DNA of 8,452 nt from Weeksellaceae bacterium (GTDB taxonomy: Bacteria; Bacteroidota; Bacteroidia; Flavobacteriales; Weeksellaceae). A program made the translations under genes and the position numbers. Shown here one piece after another: positions 5,789 through 8,452 of the stretch (positions are counted from its first letter, which is position 1; every line of letters begins with the position of its first letter). The notes beneath the pieces were generated by a model. It was not told where the DNA came from. It saw nothing but the letters and a program-made list of their open reading frames with translations, and ran no database searches. The stretch spans positions 1 to 8,452 of the forward strand of contig JAQVDG010000072.1 of NCBI GenBank assembly GCA_028698395.1, read 5' to 3'.

Positions 5789-6724
5789 TTAAATAATAAA
5801 TTTCGAACTAATTGATTCTCTGTTATGTACTCTGTGCATAACATCCGCAAAAAGTGGGGCGCAAGATAATACTTTTATTTTAGAAACGGAATTATTTTTT
5901 AGCGGAATACTATCAGTTACTGCGATTTCCACTAAAGGAGAAGCCTCTAATCGTTCATAAGCTTTACCTGATAAGACCGGATGTGTTGCAATGGCTCGAA
6001 CGCTTTTTGCTCCTTTTTCTATGATTAATTCAGAAGCTTTTGCTAATGTACCGGCAGTATCAATCATATCATCAAGTAAAATAACATTTCGACCTTCTAC
6101 ATCACCAATTAACATCATATTTTCTACCTGATTTGCTATTTTTCGTTCTTTATAGCAAATGACAATTTCAGCATTTAGATGCTTAGCATAATTATTTGCA
6201 CGTTTTGCTCCTCCCATATCCGGTGAAGCAATCGTTAGATTATCCAATTTTAAATCTTTAATATAATCCACAAATATGGTAGAAGCGTATAAATGATCCA
6301 CCGGAATTTCAAAAAAACCTTGAATCTGGTCAGCGTGTAAATCCATTGTCATAACACGAGTAGCTCCTGCTGCAGATAACATCTTAGCTACTAATTTTGC
6401 TCCAATCGGAACACGAGGAGCATCTTTTCGGTCTTGTCGTGCATAACCAAAATAAGGGATTACAACGGTTATTTTATCTGCCGAAGCTCGTTTTGCTGCA
6501 TCACACATGAGCAATAATTCCATTAAATTATCACTGGGTTGAAAAGTTGAGCCGATTAAAAAAACCCGAGCTCCCCGAACAGATTGTTCAAATGCCGGCT
6601 GGAATTCTCCATCGCTGAAATTGACAATATTTAAATTTCCAAGTGGTTCTCCGTAATAATCTGCAATTTTTAATGCTAAATCACGACTGCTTTGTGTGGA
6701 AAACAGTAAAGCCTGTTGTTGCAT
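5789..6724 (-). CDS. prs: Ribose-phosphate pyrophosphokinase (PRPP synthetase)
   Basis: This enzyme makes 5-phosphoribosyl-1-diphosphate from ribose 5-phosphate and ATP, the precursor of purine, pyrimidine, histidine and NAD synthesis; it is cytoplasmic and forms hexamers in class I enzymes. The 311-residue product has the normal class I length. Visible motifs are NFSDGEFQP (35-43), the ATP-binding flexible loop YFGYARQDRK (91-100), MDLHADQIQGFF (127-138, with metal-binding His130), SPDMGGAKRA (167-176), KER (192-194, catalytic loop) and the PRPP-binding loop VILLDDMIDTAGT (214-226). It starts at the ATG at 6724, downstream of a good Bacteroidota promoter at 6759-6790. It is the first gene of the prs-rplY unit. 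All key residues are present, so it should be active. Confidence 0.97.
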   Translation of the reverse strand: MQQQALLFSTQSSRDLALKIADYYGEPLGNLNIVNFSDGEFQPAFEQSVRGARVFLIGSTFQPSDNLMELLLMCDAAKRASADKITVVIPYFGYARQDRKDAPRVPIGAKLVAKMLSAAGATRVMTMDLHADQIQGFFEIPVDHLYASTIFVDYIKDLKLDNLTIASPDMGGAKRANNYAKHLNAEIVICYKERKIANQVENMMLIGDVEGRNVILLDDMIDTAGTLAKASELIIEKGAKSVRAIATHPVLSGKAYERLEASPLVEIAVTDSIPLKNNSVSKIKVLSCAPLFADVMHRVHNRESISSKFII

Positions 6725-6758
6725 TTTGTATTTATTTTGTGTGAATAAGAATGAGTTG

Positions 6759-6790
6759 CAAAATTAGGAATAATCCTTATGAATTTCCAA
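6759..6790 (-). promoter_or_regulatory. Bacteroidota housekeeping promoter of prs
   Basis: On the minus strand TAATTTTG (6766-6759) is an exact TAnnTTTG -7 element. TTG (6790-6788) stands 21 bases upstream of it as the -33 element. Transcription would start near 6751, giving a leader of about 27 bases before the prs ATG at 6724. This is the best housekeeping promoter match in the window. Confidence 0.55.
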
Positions 6791-6805
6791 TTTTAAGTGT
6801 GAGAT

Positions 6806-6822
6806 TTTTCAGAATCTGAAAA
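6806..6822. promoter_or_regulatory. 17-bp perfect palindrome, possible operator
   Basis: TTTTCAGA (6806-6813), one central A, and TCTGAAAA (6815-6822) form a perfect inverted repeat. It is in the divergent region, 15 bases upstream of the prs -33 element on one side and 27 bases upstream of the sigma-54-like element on the other. The symmetry suits a dimeric DNA-binding protein. No T-run follows, so a terminator is unlikely. Confidence 0.4.
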
Positions 6823-6847
6823 TGAAAAGCAAGTAAGAAGAGTCCTT

Positions 6848-6864
6848 TTGGCAAAGTATTTGCA
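6848..6864 (+). promoter_or_regulatory. Sigma-54 (RpoN) type -24/-12 promoter
   Basis: TTGGCA (6848-6853) and TTGCA (6860-6864) match the sigma-54 consensus YTGGCACG-N4-TTGCW. The GG (6850-6851) and GC (6862-6863) dinucleotides are exactly 12 bases apart, as required. Only the CG after TGGCA is changed, to AA. The predicted start near 6875 leaves a 16-base leader before the ATG at 6891. No housekeeping element of similar quality serves this gene. Confidence 0.5.
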
Positions 6865-6890
6865 AAAATTAGGAGTCTAAATAAAGAAAA

Positions 6891-7352
6891 ATGAAAAAGA
6901 ATTTAATTGGAATAGTAAGTTTTTTGTTGCTTTTGATTTCTCCATTTGCTCAGGCACAAACTTACAATAATGCGGTTGGTTTGGAGATTGATTTAGGAAA
7001 TGGAATTACATTGGCGGGAGCACAGTATAAACACTTTTTAAGCGGAAACAATGCTGTAAATGCTCAGATTTTATTTGGTGGAAGTAATACACTTCTTGGT
7101 GCAGATTATACGTTTAATCAGAATATTGAAAGCGTAGAAGGATTAAGTTGGTACGCAGGAGGAGGAGCTCAATTAGCTTTTGCCGAAGGAGGAACTTGGT
7201 TTGGACTTCGTCCGTCAATTGGGTTAGATTACAAATTAGCCGGTATGCCTGTTGTTTTTCATTTTGGCTGGAAACCTTGGTGGAACCTTAGTAATGAATC
7301 CAATTTGGAGATGGGAAGATTTAGCTTGGGAATTCAATATGTATTGAATTAA
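6891..7352 (+). CDS. Small outer-membrane beta-barrel protein with signal peptide
   Basis: A 153-residue exported protein of unknown function. A clear signal peptide (MKKNLIGIVSFLLLLISPFA followed by QAQ) should be cleaved near residue 23. The mature part of about 130 residues alternates hydrophobic and polar residues in short strands separated by Gly/Asn turns: AVGLEIDLGNGITLAGAQYK, then NAQILFGG, LLGADYTF, LSWYAGGGAQLAF, FGLRPSIGLDYKL, VVFHFGWKPWWNL and FSLGIQYVLN. This is the pattern of a small, probably eight-stranded barrel like OmpW/OmpX or the opacity-type porins. It has no peptidoglycan-binding domain. It is a single gene, divergent from prs, and faces the next gene tail to tail with a hairpin in between. 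A sigma-54-type promoter and a palindrome upstream suggest activator-controlled expression. The fold class is likely; a specific role cannot be given. Confidence 0.85.
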   Translation: MKKNLIGIVSFLLLLISPFAQAQTYNNAVGLEIDLGNGITLAGAQYKHFLSGNNAVNAQILFGGSNTLLGADYTFNQNIESVEGLSWYAGGGAQLAFAEGGTWFGLRPSIGLDYKLAGMPVVFHFGWKPWWNLSNESNLEMGRFSLGIQYVLN

Positions 7353-7379
7353 GGTTGTTTGTAAAGAATTGTTAATTAT

Positions 7380-7412
7380 AAAAAGAGCTTTTGAATTTCA
7401 TCAAAAGCTCTT
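7380..7412 (-). terminator. Bidirectional terminator between convergent genes
   Basis: A 12-bp perfect stem pairs AAGAGCTTTTGA (7383-7394) with TCAAAAGCTCTT (7401-7412) around a 6-base loop. It sits 30 bases after the plus-strand stop at 7352 and 15 bases after the minus-strand stop at 7428. The T-run is better on the minus strand (T at 7384-7380), so it chiefly ends the minus-strand gene, but it can serve both. Confidence 0.8.
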
Positions 7413-7427
7413 ATTGTATAGTCAAAA

Positions 7428-8452
7428 TTATTCTGATATATTTTCTCCATCATCGGGTGATTCGTCGTGTGAAGTAAATAAAGGCACAATACGAACGGCT
7501 TTGTTTACATAAGCTTTTCCTTCTTTTTCATATTTGAATTTAGTCGAAAGTCGAATGTGTTCACTACTTAAATTTTGAAGTACATCGCCTTTTTCGTTCA
7601 TTCTGTCAACTAAATCGTACATGATGTCAAATCCAATTTGTTGATATTCATTTGGAACAGCACAATAAGTATCCAAGAATTTTTGTAAAGTATGGCGTTC
7701 TTTTTCACCGTAAATATTTACTAAACGAACGGTTCCAAAAGAAAATCCGATATTTTTTAATGCTTGAATATTGGTCTTATTTCTTTCGCTGATGTCATAA
7801 GCTGAAACGAATTTTACACCGTAAGCCTGTAAACTTTCGGCATCCATTGTTTTTAGTTTTTCCACATAAGAGTTGCCCAAAGAATTATTATCAGAAACCA
7901 AAACAGTAATAAGCGGAGTGAAATATTCATTTTTTACAATACTTCCGTCTGATAAAGTTTCATTGACCATTTCGGATTTTTGAACTAAATCATTGGCATT
8001 TTTAGTAATGGAAACGGAAGCTCCGGTTTTGGATTTCAATTGTTCTGAAATGTATTTGGATAATTCTTCGTGCCGTGCATCCGTTAAAATTTGAATGGCT
8101 TGTCCTTTGTAATTGATTTTTATTTCATTGATTACCGCATCGGCTATTGCTTTATCTGAAGGAGTTACCAACAAAACATTTTCTAATTCTTTTAAATCAT
8201 CCGAATTACTTAAAGGAGAAACCAAAGGAATTCCGGAACCTTTTAAGATGGTTGCTAAAGCTTTGAAATTTGAACCAAAAAGAGGTCCGATAACTGCATC
8301 AAATTTTGAAAAATCGTAACGACTCACTAAACTTTCAATGGTTGATGTTTCATTTTCGGAATCAATTACGGTTAGTTTGATGGTATATCCTTTGTGAGCT
8401 AAAGAATCCAAAGCGACTTTTGAGCCAATTAAAATATCGGTAGAGATACTTT
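7428..8452 (-). CDS. PBP1-type ligand-binding protein (probably LysM-PBP1), N-terminus outside window
   Basis: The frame is open to the right edge, giving about 341 residues of the C-terminal part. It begins (S)ISTDILIGSKVALDSLAHKG and continues with IKLTVIDSENETSTIESL. It has the pattern of type 1 periplasmic binding proteins (the branched-chain amino acid ABC transporter substrate-binding fold): DAVIGPLFGSNFKAL with a Gly-Pro turn, GIPLVSPLSN, ENVLLVTPSDKAIADAV, ITVLVSDNNSLGNSYV and YQQIGFDIMYDLVDRM. In Flavobacteria this fold often follows N-terminal LysM peptidoglycan-binding domains in one exported protein; that part would lie beyond 8452 and cannot be confirmed. No transporter genes are nearby, so a cell-wall or sensing role is as likely as transport. 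The TTG at 8411 is internal to the frame and is not taken as the start. Confidence 0.82.
   Translation of the reverse strand, partial: SISTDILIGSKVALDSLAHKGYTIKLTVIDSENETSTIESLVSRYDFSKFDAVIGPLFGSNFKALATILKGSGIPLVSPLSNSDDLKELENVLLVTPSDKAIADAVINEIKINYKGQAIQILTDARHEELSKYISEQLKSKTGASVSITKNANDLVQKSEMVNETLSDGSIVKNEYFTPLITVLVSDNNSLGNSYVEKLKTMDAESLQAYGVKFVSAYDISERNKTNIQALKNIGFSFGTVRLVNIYGEKERHTLQKFLDTYCAVPNEYQQIGFDIMYDLVDRMNEKGDVLQNLSSEHIRLSTKFKYEKEGKAYVNKAVRIVPLFTSHDESPDDGENISE

Noticed and set aside
5770..5850. Longer N-terminus for ribosomal protein L25 from an ATG at 5850
   Set aside because: It would add 27 residues unlike any L25 and overlap the end of prs. MKSITIQG at 5769 matches the family start and leaves a normal 19-base gap.
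8409..8411. TTG at 8411 as start of the binding-protein gene
   Set aside because: The frame stays open to the window edge with family-like sequence (TDILIGSKVAL), and the family has a longer N-terminus, so TTG is an internal leucine codon.

Overview
The window looks like chromosome from a member of the Bacteroidota, most likely the Flavobacteriaceae. The DNA is AT-rich. Ribosome binding sites are A-rich rather than Shine-Dalgarno-like. One promoter matches the Bacteroidota TTG/TAnnTTTG pattern. The OmpA-family protein has the thrombospondin type-3 repeats common in this group, and the prs-rplY pair and the PBP1-type (LysM-family) protein are also typical. No rRNA, tRNA, CRISPR array, integrase or transposase was seen.

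Layout. Positions 1-615 (minus) hold nearly all of a protein-L-isoaspartate O-methyltransferase gene that runs off the left edge. Divergent from it, 687-2549 (plus) is a two-gene unit, a Gfo/Idh/MocA-family oxidoreductase and a 3-hydroxybutyryl-CoA dehydrogenase separated by 6 bases. An OmpA-family outer membrane protein follows (2620-3879) and ends at a clear hairpin terminator. After an AT-rich gap comes a toxin-antitoxin pair: a UPF0175 antitoxin overlapping by 8 bases a DUF3368/PIN-type toxin that is broken by a one-base frameshift. Then come rplY (ribosomal protein L25) and prs (PRPP synthetase) on the minus strand, a small outer-membrane beta-barrel protein on the plus strand (6891-7352), and on the minus strand the C-terminal part of a periplasmic-binding-protein-like gene that runs off the right edge.

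The most interesting stretch is 4110-5073. The broken toxin gene is followed 20 bases later by a GC-rich, imperfect inverted repeat of about 129 bp. It begins with GCCTAAC, an exact fit to the integron attC R'' box RYYYAAC. The exact complement, GTTAGGC (fit to GTTRRRY), stands alone 93 bases upstream of the antitoxin. That is the arrangement expected of a single integron gene cassette, with the last six bases of its attC at the 5' end and the rest at the 3' end, but no integron integrase is visible. I regard this as a testable hypothesis. The right-hand R' box is imperfect (GTCAGAC).

A second point is the 166-base divergent region between prs and the small barrel gene. On the minus strand it carries a good Bacteroidota housekeeping promoter for prs. 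On the plus strand it has a near-consensus sigma-54 -24/-12 element just upstream of the barrel gene, with a 17-bp perfect palindrome 27 bases further upstream that could bind an activator. The remaining genes are ordinary chromosomal functions: protein repair, central metabolism, envelope and translation.
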